NCBI GenBank assembly: GCA_021014325.1
Contig: CM037462.1
Span: 11,452,501-11,516,500 of the forward strand
Direction: 5' to 3'
Length of the DNA stretch: 64,000 nucleotides
From: Plazaster borealis
Taxonomy: Eukaryota > Echinodermata > Asteroidea > Forcipulatida > Labidiasteridae
The notes under the pieces were generated by a model. That model ran no database searches. It was not told the DNA's origin and saw only the letters and a program-made list of their open reading frames with translations. A program made the translations under genes and the position numbers. Positions 1 to 11,000 of this stretch are shown piece after piece; position 1 is the stretch's first letter; the number at the start of each line of letters is the position of its first letter.

Positions 1-24
1 CATATGGCTCATCAGGCCGGTGTT

Positions 25-226
25 TATAGACGATGTGACCTCTGTTTACATTCAAACCGCCCTCTGTTGACAAAACACTTGTTTCCGTCGGGCAAGAAGA
101 CGCGTACTCATGGTAACATTGCGTGTCCTTTATAGCTGGCTGTCAGTACACAAAGGTTTTGCCAGGCGACATGCGCGCGCATCATGTTATGGTTTTTGAA
201 TGACGTCAGAGGTCACATCGTCTATA
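25..226. mobile_element. MITE, about 200 bp with perfect 20-bp inverted ends
   Basis: TATAGACGATGTGACCTCTG at 25-44 is the exact reverse complement of 207-226. The ends are TATA-like, so a TA target duplication is possible. There is no coding capacity. Confidence 0.8.
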
Positions 227-261
227 TCCTTGGCATTAAACAACTGAGAATAATTCTTTTC

Positions 262-468
262 CCCCTGAACAGGCTGCCAGTCCATCACAGGTTACTCCCC
301 AGCTCTCACCGGTACGAATTTGTACTTTGGGTGAAGAGAAGCAATAATGGTTAAGTGTCTTGCTTAAGGACACAAGTGTCATGACCGCAACTCAAACCCA
401 CACTCTGCTGATCAGAAACACCAGAGCGAGCTTGAGTCCGGTGCTCTTATCTCGGCCACGACATGCCA
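262..468 (-). mobile_element. tRNA-Leu-derived SINE fragment (minus)
   Basis: Minus-strand copy of the commonest SINE in the window: a tRNA-Leu-like head, then the CTTGTGTCCTTAAGC block and a body. The B-box region is altered here (CTCAAACCC on the plus strand). The (ATT)n tail is missing. Confidence 0.75.
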
Positions 469-714
469 GCTTGGTAATCTATGAAGTTGATACTTATTTT
501 CAGGAATCCTTTGACTGGGTGAAAGGTCATATAATGGCTAAAACAGGGCTAAATATTCAGGCAAATCTCCACTGGCTTACAGGTCTTGCAACTTTCACTG
601 GAACATAATTTTTAAAAATATTTATTTACAAGACTTCACTTTTTCTGTGCCCTTTTTGTTCCCTGTTGATCTTTACAGGATGTTTGGTAAAACTTTTCTG
701 TACCCACCCACGGT

Positions 715-720
715 TTTATT
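715..720 (-). terminator. Candidate HAUS3 polyadenylation signal
   Basis: TTTATT on the plus strand is AATAAA on the minus strand, about 1.2 kb past the HAUS3 stop. It is the first canonical hexamer I noticed beyond the minisatellite. No transcript evidence is available, so this is weak. Confidence 0.3.
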
Positions 721-1002
721 TTTGTGAACTTTTTGGAGTTTCTGGAGTAATCGTTTTCCTTTGAAAATACCATACAATGAAACCCTGACTTGACACGGGA
801 AAACAAACAAAGGTTCTCATATTAAGCTATGGGATTTGTTGTCTGAAGAAATATAAGTAGGCACTCATTGTGACTCTCTGTCCACATTACTCACAAGCAA
901 AAGTACGATAAACAAAGGAGTGCCACTGTTTTGGCAAAACATCTTTTTAAAACTGTTAGGCAATAGAGGGCTTGTTGCAGTTTTGAAATTTTTCTTCTTC
1001 TT

Positions 1003-1957
1003 GATCACTGCACAAGCTGTGCTTCTAGTCGCTGCGTTAGCTCACTTAAGTAACTCATGATCACTGTACAAGCTGTTCTTCTAGTCGCTGTGTTAGCTCA
1101 CTTTAGTAACTCATGATCACTGTACAAGCTGTGCTTCTAGTCGCTGTGTCACTGTACAAGCTGTGCTTCTAGTCACTGTGTTAGCTCACTTTAGTAACTC
1201 ATGATCACTGTACAAGCTGTGCTTCTAGTGGCTGTGTCACTGTACAAGCTGTGCTTCTAGTCACTGTGTTAGCTCACTTTAGTAACTCATGATCACTGTG
1301 CAAGCTGTGCTTCTAGTCGCTGTGGTAGCTCACTTAAGTAACTCATGATCACTGTACAAGCTGTGCTTCTAGTGGCTGTGTCACTGTACAAGCTGTGCTT
1401 CTAGTCGCTGCGTCAGCTCACTTAAGTAACTCATGATCACTGTACAAGCTGTGCTTCTAGTGGCTGTGTTAGCTCACTTTAGTAACTCATGATCACTGTA
1501 CAAGCTGTGCTTCTAGTCGCTGTGTCACTGTACAAGCTGTGCTTCTAGTCGCTGCGTTAGCTCACTTAAGTAACTCATGATCACTGTACAAGCTGTGCTT
1601 CTAGTCGCTGTGGTAGCACACTTAAGTAACTCATGATCACTGTACAAGCTGTGCTTCTAGTCACTGTGTTAGCTCACTTAAGTAACTCATGATCACTGTA
1701 CAAGCTGTGCTTCTAGTCGCTGTGGTAGCTCACTTAAGTAACTCATGATCACTGTGCAAGCTGTGCTTCTAGTCGCTGTGGTAGCTCACTTAAGTAACTC
1801 ATGATCACTGTACAAGCTGTGCTTCTAGTCGCTGTGGTAGCTCACTTAAGTAACTCATGATCACTGTACAAGCTGTGCTTCTAGTCGCTGTGTTAGTTCA
1901 CTTTAGTAACTCATGATCACTGTACAAGCTGTGCTTCTAGTCGCTGTGTTAGGTCAC
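1003..1957. repeat. 56-bp minisatellite built from the end of the HAUS3 coding sequence
   Basis: About 19 copies of a core near CTGTACAAGCTGTGCTTCTA are repeated with a 56-bp period; a few units are shortened to about 32 bp. Read on the minus strand, each unit contains ELTQRLEAQLVQ followed by TGA, i.e. the HAUS3 C terminus plus a few bases of 3' UTR. The rightmost copy (1917-1957) is the true exon end. The array would form most of the proximal 3' UTR. Confidence 0.93.
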
Positions 1958-2045
1958 TCACAGCCCGGCGCATGCGCGATGGGTCGGTGAAGAGATACAC
2001 GAACAAGTGCCTCTGTTTGGCCAGTAGGGGGTCTCCCTTCAACAT
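1917..2045 (-). CDS. HAUS3: HAUS3 last coding exon (stop inside a minisatellite)
   Basis: The acceptor is CCCTTGCAG. The exon encodes MLKGDPLLAKQRHLFVYLFT, then DPSRMRRAVSDLTQRLEAQL and VQ before a TGA at 1917-1919. The family C terminus has FYVYFL and NLETQ at the same places. The last ~41 nt are the repeat unit of the array that runs leftward to about 1003. Confidence 0.92.
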   Translation of the reverse strand: MLKGDPLLAKQRHLFVYLFTDPSRMRRAVSDLTQRLEAQLVQ

Positions 2046-5000
2046 CTGCAAGGGAAAAAAAACTTTGATTACAATAGCAGCCGTGTGATTTAACGATAGT
2101 GAAAATCCACGAAAATTTCCCGGTCTCATCTTTGGCTATATGACGATGCCCCTTTCAACTTCCAGATTGTAAACCTGAGACACAACCTAGCCCTTTTTAT
2201 GAGCAGTGAAATTAAAAAGTATTCACATTTTGAATATCACCAGCCAACTCACCTTCAGTTTGCCATTGTAATCCCCAATAATGTCCCTTATGGTATGTTC
2301 CAGTTTCTGTAGAGTTTGGTCTAACCGGATGATTCCATTCATCAACTGAGGGGGGCTCAGGACGGGCTGGCCGTCTATCGTGGCTGAACCAGCGTACACC
2401 ATTTCTTCACATCGTTTCAGAGTCAATTCCCTGTACAAGTAAAACCAGTTAAACATTTCCATGAATAAATGGTGAACTTTTTTCACATTTACCCAACAGA
2501 ACCCAGAGAACACCAAGTGTGCGAATAAGGCTGTGTTCGAATTCGCAGTATTTTTGGTCGCGTGTGTAAACACAGTTTAGCGTGCTTTTTAGGCCAAACG
2601 GCATTTACACACTAATTATAAATTGTACAGCTGTACATGCAAAATGGCAAGTGTGGCAGCCAGAAGCAATAGGGACTGACGTTAGTGCAAGGGGGTCAAC
2701 CGATTCTCTTCATCCACAGTGGACATAAAAAGCCTGGGGCCGATTTTACAAAGAGCTAAGATTGATCTTAACTGTGTATCAATCTTAATTGCAAAAAGCA
2801 AAATGTGATGTCACAATACAAACCACTACGCCAATATTGATAACTCATCTTAAAAATGAATCTTAGTGTTTTGTGAAATCGAGCCCAGTAGACAAAAACA
2901 GCTGCCGTTCTAGCAAAACATTCTCCACGTTCCATCTCTATGTGATAAACCATTTTTCTTTGCATAAATCTTTTTGGGAATCTTTGCACTACTTACAAGT
3001 CAGCTAATCTGCTGTCTTGACTACTGTTCGTGGAGGAGAGAAGTTGTTGTAAGGTAGCGAGTCGTTCAGCCAGCTGTCTGGCGCCCTCTTTCAGGCCACT
3101 GTAGGTCAGGAACAGCTGCTGGCGATCGTTTGTATCGGCGTCGTTAACTTGAGAACCAAAGAAGATCAAATGTCAGTACAATCATCATCCAAAACTTCAT
3201 ATTTGATTTTTTCAGAAAGGTAGTTTTTTTGTGTTTCTCAGCAACAAACCTTCACTTTCCCTGGGCTTCCATGCTTCAGTGATTAAACGTAGCGTCATAC
3301 TTTGTGAAAGACCTTAACAAACAAAATTGTGAAATTTTCATCCAAAAGCCTATTTTGTTATAAAGATGGTAATGGTAGTAAGCATCCTGCGAAATTATTT
3401 GGTCTGATTTACACTTGTTGATTAGAAATCAATCAAAGTATGCCGAAAAATGTGAATCTCCAAAGATACAACTTCAGACTTTCTGGCTTGTGGTACTTCA
3501 CAGGACCGTTTTCCTTGACAAGAATTTAGAGATACAAACTTATGTTACCGATGATGCTGTGTAATCTGTTGATGAAACTGTCTCGGCTGTCGATGGTGTT
3601 ACGCACACCAGAGGATGGGGATAAACTCGGATCTGACATCATGTTCTGAAATTTAAAAATGAAGAAAAAAAAACCTCAAAAATAAACAACTCCGTTATAC
3701 AGGAGTGAGAGTCACAGCTGTCTATAAAGGTCTGAAACTACGATCCAAATATTAGGAGGAAGGTTGAAATGATGGCATATCCCCCTGTTGGTAACCCCTG
3801 GAGTTATAGATTTCAAGGAGCTTTTGGGAACAGTATCTTCGGCACTAGACAAGAAGATTAAAGAGCAGGATTCCTTTATATCTGAAGAAAATAACAGCTA
3901 TTTCTTTTCACCAAGCAGACATACAAATGTCAATCGTTCTCCCTGGATAGTGTCTGGGGCTAACGTTTTACAGAATATAAAGGTCTCCTTGTTTTTTTAC
4001 TGTCCGCTTCATTTAAATGTTAGTAAAATTCGTAAACGTAATTCAATGTTTTTTTACGCTTAGGGCACTGAACACGTTTGGAAATTGTCAAAGACCAGTG
4101 TCCTCACTTGGTGTATCCCAACATATGCATAAAATAACAAGCCTGTGAAAATTTGGGCTCAATTGGTCATCGAAGTTGCAAGAAAATGATGAAAGAAAAA
4201 ACACCCTTGTTGTACAAATTTGTGTGCTTTCAGAAGAAGTTTTTATAATTTTAGTGAGAAATTAACTCTTTCTAAAAAATTACGTTACTTCAGAGGGAGT
4301 CGTTTGCTACAATGTTTTATATTATCAACAGCTCTCCGTTGCTTGTTACCAAGTAAGTTTTTATGCTAATATTTGTTTTGAGTCATTACCAAACGTGTAC
4401 GATACCTTTAAACGGTTAACCAATTAAACATCCCAACCCTTCCACCTACCATTCTGGCTTGCTGGGCTTGATGGTTTTTGTTCAGAAGCTGCTCAGCTGC
4501 TGTCAGCAGACGGTGAATCTCTCGATGCCGATGAGCTTCCACCTCGTATGCCATTAGCAGGAATTTATGACGGGACTGCTGTGCTGTCAGTTGCTCTATC
4601 AACTACAGACAAATTTCAGAATTTGTTTTTTAAGATATTATTTGGTATGATGATTTCTTTGGTCGTTTAAGCCGTCAGACTAGAGCCATTGATGCTATTG
4701 CGTTGCAACTTCTAGACTGGTCAAGTAGCCTGACACTCTTGCGACAGACATCAAAATAGCGAGACTGATACTTCATGGAGGCAACAGAGGCAATTTGCCT
4801 CCATGCCCCTGGTGATCGCTTTGTTTTTTTTTAGACTTTACCTGATCTTGTTTAGATGTAAAACAAAGTCTTGTTTAACGATCTTGAGAACTTAGTCTCT
4901 GTACAAGACTCTAGCTGCTTGTATTCTAATTGATCTTGTGATCGCTTGTGACGCTAGTCTCCCCTCAAGACTCCTGTAGCTTGTAATTTCACTTAATCTT

Positions 5001-8000
5001 GTTTCGACCAAGTTGATCTTGTTTCGACTAACCCGATCTTGCTTAGATTTGAACTAGCCTTATCTCAAAATCTTCAGATTGTAGTCTTCATTCAAGACTC
5101 TAGTTGCTTGAATTCTAACCCGATCCTGTTCAGACTAGTTTGGTCCTGTTTACACTTACCTGATCTTGTTTAGATGTGAAGTAGTCTTGTCTCATGATCT
5201 TGAGATTGTAGTCTCCGTACAAGACTCTAGTTGCCTGTAACACTGCACTCTCTTGGATGAGGTCACTGAGGTCAGATTCAGCAATCTTTGCCCCCAGCCT
5301 CTGTATCGTCTGGAGTTTCATCTGTGATTCTTTCAGCCGTTCCCTGAAATCAAAGTGGAGAAAGCGATCAAATTATAACTTAGACAAGTTTGCCAGGCAC
5401 CCCCGGCCATCAAGCGCTTGCCACCAAAGTCAGGGCATCAGGTTGGCTCAGTGGTTTCTTTCCCTGCCTGTCACCTCTGTGGGCCCCAGTTCGAATCCCA
5501 CCTCGGACGCGACGGGAGCCTTGCATGCGGATTGAGTTTTTAGTCCCTATCATAGAGTTATAGAACTAGATGGCGCTCCAAACCATGTGACACGGCCCGA
5601 CAAGAAGAATTTTTGGCCATTGAGAAAATGGTACTGACACATCATATAACACAGGTCATGCACCAGATCACACAGCCAACATTTTGTAAGGGGAAATTTG
5701 TATGTAATTTTACCCATAGGGATTCGAACTCATGGTGGGCCAGCGCGGTTACGTGTGTTTAATTAGAGTGCTCCATCTAGTTCTATTATATAACTCTATG
5801 GACCCTACCTTATTGTTTGGGTTTTCCCCATTTTGGGTTTTCCTCCCACATCTAAAATTGTTGACTCTGATTATGGTGGTTTGCCCGGTCCCATGTAAAC
5901 AATGATCAGTTTACTGGTGCAGTCCTCAGTCCAACACCATACAGTAACTCAACACCAAAACTGTTGGACTCTGATTATGGTGGTATGCCTGGTCTCATGT
6001 AAAGCATGTTCAGTTTAACAGTGCATTCCTCAGTCCAACAGAATCAAACAAAACATGCAGTTGGATTGTTAAGGGTTTGAGTGGTTAGGAGTAAAAACTG
6101 TTGGACTCTGATTATGGTGGTATGCCTGATCCCACGTAAAGCATCGTCAGTTTACTAGTGCAGTCTTCGGTCAAACAGAATCAAACAAACTCCTGCAGTT
6201 GGAAATTGGTTTTTTAGCATTAAAAATTCACCTGAGCTCATCGACATTGCTGGAATATCCGCCATGGGTTAACGACTGGAGCTTATCGCCAGCGAAGTTA
6301 CACGCAGCCAGAAGGCGCGCTTCTTCCACCTGGGCTTTTACACGTCTTCTCTGATTGGCTGGATAACTAGAGAAAGAGCAAAATTAAAACAGCACAATCA
6401 AAGAGGAGATTTCAATGTATATTTAGTTTGCGGTAACACCATGTGTATATATCTACTTTGCTGTGTAGATTTGTTCTTGAGAACTTGTCTCGTATTTACT
6501 CTACTTCCGCAAAGTAAATTGTGGAATTCGGGAGACTACTTAGTTCTGAAAAGACCTGTCCTGCTTACTAAGCACTACTTGTGGAGGTAGAAAATCAGCC
6601 GTGACTACTACTGTCGCTTGGTGGAGTGAGGCGACTTCTCGTTATTAGCTTCACTGCGGCACAGTGAGTTATTAATTAGTCTCAACTTTTCGTCTAGCCT
6701 GCTCTAGTCATCGTCAGGAGACTGAAGAGTGTTTGAGATGCTGGTCTCCTTACAGGGATTCAGAGGTTTCAGTGTAGAGTCAGTCACTGGTCCGATTGGT
6801 TCATCTCAAAGGAGAACTGTGGTTGGTTGGCTCAGAGGCATTGAGTGGACTGCCAATTGTGTGTGAGTGTCCTGGGTTTAAATTTCACAGAGCTTTTAGG
6901 AACAGTATACTCAGCACTCGAGAAGTAGATCAAAGAGCGGTGTTTGTGGAAAAAAATAACGGATTATTATCTTTACCAGGCCGTCTTAAAAAGTCTGAAC
7001 TCAGATAAAAGTCTGACATTTCTCATCCCTGGTCTGTAGAAGAGGCTTTACAGGCACTGAACACGTTTGGTAATTGTCAAAGACCAGTATTCTCACTTGG
7101 TGTATCCCAACATATGCATAAAATAACAAACCTGTGAAAAATTGGGCTCAATTGGTCATTGAAGTTGCAAGAAAATGATGAAAGGAAAAACACCCTTGTT
7201 GTACAGATTTGTGTGCTTTCAGATAGGAATAAAAACTTCTTGCAAGAAGGCTTTTATTATTTTAGTGAGAAATTACCCCTTTCTCAAAAACTACGTTACT
7301 TCAGAGGGAGTCGTTTCTCACAATGTTTTATACTATCAACAGCTCTCTGTTACTCGTTACCAAGTAAGTTTTTATGCTAATGTATATTTTGAGTAATTAC
7401 CAAACGTGTACAATGCCTTTAAGGGAGGAGACAGATCGTCTCACAGAACGAGGTCCAAGAAAGGATGCTAGGGATACAGAAAAATACCTCGCTTGTCATG
7501 CCTAAATGGTAGGTCTGGAATTTCGTTGTATTTTTTTGTATTTTACTATTGTATTTTCATGTATTTTTAAGCACGAGAGCCAAGGCAATTTCTATTGTAT
7601 ACTTATATAGATAGCAATAAACCAAATCAATTAATCAATCAATCTTGAAGGGAAAAGGACAATTTCTTTTAGTTGTTTTTAAAGATATCTTCATATTGAA
7701 AAAAGATAAGTGATATAGTAATAATAATAATAATAAATTTTACTTATAAAGTGCCTTACATCCATGACTGGACCCCAAGGCGCTGTACAAATTAAAACAG
7801 CACCAAAACAAGTGGAGGAAATAAACAAAGAGCATTAAAAGATGATTTAAAATATTAAACCATAAAAAAGGGCCAGCCAGTAATAAAAACTACAACACAC
7901 CACAAAAGTTACAACAATTCTAAAAAAGTACCCCTCAGCATAAAAATATACAGCTATTAATTTTTTTAAATGCAAGATGTTCCACAAAAACATAGTAAAA

Positions 8001-11000
8001 ATTTCATTCTGTAGTACGGTCAGGTAAAAGCTCTGGTTCTTTTCTGAGCCAAAAGGGATCTTTACACAGTACTACTCAGGTGGGATTCGAACCCACAACT
8101 CATTCTAGAGCAGATGTCTCAATGTTTTCACCGCTAAGCTTGCCTGGTGACACAGCGACAGACCGAAAAACTCACATCGTTTGCAGTCTGCCGAGCTCTT
8201 TACAATCGATGTCAGTGACGTGTTTTTTCTCTCCTTTGATCACCAAGCTGCTGGGGTTACTGATGTCGAGTATCTGGTAGCGTGATCCTTCATCGTGTCC
8301 GACCAAGTCAGCAATACCCTGAAACAAACACAAGAAAATGTAAACAAATCAGTATATTTACTGTCTTTTACTTTTAAGTAGCTTAACCCTCCTACTGTTT
8401 GACCATTCACTAATATCATCCACTGTGGTTTTATAAGGATAGATGCACTATGCTCGCCTGCAATAGGATATCATGTGGTGAATGCATCTACACAGTACAC
8501 AGTCAACCCTCCTACTGTCTGACCATTCAATATCGATCATCCACTGTGAATGAATGATAGACTAAGTCTGCCTGCTATATGATACCATGTGGTGAATGAA
8601 TCTAAACAATATCTGTGTTTTTTTTAATGATAGATTCACTATGCCAGCCTGCAATATATCATGTGATGAATGTATCTACACAGTACACAGTCAACCCTCC
8701 TACTGTCTGACCAGTCAATATCATGTACTGTGGTTTTTGAATGATAGATGCAATATGCCAGCCTGCAATTATCTTGTGATGAATGTATCTACACAGTACA
8801 CAGTCAACCCTCCTACTGTCTGACCATTCAATATTAGCCACTGTGGTTTTGAATGATAGATAAACTATGCCAGCCTGCAACATAATATCATGTGGTGAAT
8901 GCATCTACACAGTACACAGTCAACCCTCCTACTGTCTGACCATTCAATATTATCCACTGTGGTTTTGAATGATAGATAAACTATGCCAGCCTGCAATACG
9001 AATTCATGTGGTGACTTAGGGCTTTCAGAGATAAAAAAAATGTGACCAAAATGTCAAACCTCAAAGAACTGCTTTTTGGTAAAGCCAGTCAACTCCTGTG
9101 TAAAACGGTCCTCGGTGACGTGGTACTGACCCAAAGGCTGCTGGGATAGGAATGTTGCATCATGGGATGTGTTAGTCGATCGACTGGAGGAGGGGGAAGA
9201 CGCTGTCTGATGATACAATTGGACGAGGTCCTTTGTAGACTGGCCCAGTCTCTCCAGTGCTGTGTTCATCTAGTTGGTCACAAGAAACAATTGAATCACT
9301 AATCAAAAAGTGACTATTTCTTTTAAAAATCTTTACAACTGCAAACAAATCAAAAAGTTGGGGGACAGTGGTGTCACGACTGATGAAGAACTCAAGACAC
9401 TGATGATTGAATGGGAAATGTGGCGCAACCGTCATTGTGCTCGACACAAGCCCAAGTTGTAGTCGATCGACAATGATAATGACGTTATAAAGACCACATC
9501 GCCAATTAGAGGTCCTTACAGACAAATCTATTTTAAGTCAATTTCATATGTCCCCTACCAGTGTTTTCCGCCATTACTGGAACGCTTTTGATCTCACGTA
9601 CACATTAGAGAGTGTCCTTTTACTTGTGTCACACCGGTGTTTTGTCGCGTTGCATCAACATGATAGGTTGGAAATGCACAATGTGCGTTACTAAAAATGA
9701 TTGCCGGGACGTATTTTTATTTTATTTTATTTTATTCCCCTCTTTTTGTAACTACTGTCACTAACCCAGAAACGAAAAAACACAAGGGAAAGGGGGATGG
9801 GAAATATGAGGAGAGAGATGAAAGAAACAAATGAAGTCCCCGCACCCATAACAAAAGTTAAAAATAGAAGAAAAAAAAAGAAGGTAAAACCCTTTTTATT
9901 GCAAATACCTGAGCATTGTCCGTTTGATTTTTCTCCAAACTCTTTTTGTAGCGTTTCTTCGTTGCTGACTCCACCATTCCAATCTTAGTGAGTCTATGCG
10001 TCAATCCTGTGTGATGGACACTGTAGAAGCAGAAAATAAAAACTAAGATCATTCACATCGCTGTATCAATAACCATGATTAATCCTATAATCAATACATA
10101 TTAATTGGGGTTTCTGTTCTCCCTTTTAGAACCTCCTGGGTTTTACAATTTCACAGGATTTCAAAGACTTTTTATGTAATTGTCGTGTCGAGGCATAATG
10201 TGAACGAGCGGTCAGGCACTCTGGACTCAAGCTCTGGTGTTTCTGATCAGCAGAGTGTGGGTTCGAGTCCCGGTCTTGACACTTGTGTCCTAAAGCAAGA
10301 CAGTTAACCATTATTGCTTTGTCCATCGGATGGGATGTGAAGCCGTAGGTCCTGTGTGTTGTGTAATGCACAGAAAAGAGCCTAATTTTTTACACTTATT
10401 GTTTAGACGACAGGGTCAATCTGCAGCCAACCATACCAGAAAACACCGGGGCGAACCCCTTCTCTTAACCATTTCACATCGGAAGACGTGTATATCCACC
10501 AAATTTTTCTGGACTGGCTTACGGCGGACAGTTTATTATTATGACCAGAACAACTTTAGAGCCTGCAAATTTTTTGCTGGCAGCCGAACGACTGACAAAA
10601 ATATCCACCGGACATTGCATTGTGTAGCATCCACACGCATGCACTTACTGTGCTACCATCGTTTGACCCGTACGATGAGGGACACCAGGTATTAGAAAAC
10701 AAGCCTCGTATTATCCCTTTTCTGGGTGTTATTGGTTTCCCAACTCCAGACCTTTGTCCTGTTGTTGTACAAATGTGGCATACAAGAATGGACAGGCTTG
10801 TTTATCATTGTATTCGGCTCAATGGGAGGTAAGTCCGAGCCTTCCGAGATTCCAGCATACCTTGGTAGATTATCGGTCATGGCTCACGGCTGCGGGTTCT
10901 GCAAATCGCGGTGAGTGGCTAAGGTTTGAAGAGAGTTGATTACCTGAGTTTATTTCTTTGCTGCAATAAGTGTTCCTTCCTCATCCGAGCGACCTCAAGC

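Noticed and set aside
4408..4449. Extension of the HAUS3 exon 9 frame beyond its donor
   Set aside because: The frame stays open for 14 codons past the donor ATG|GTAGGT, but homology and phase to the next exon place the boundary at 4450.
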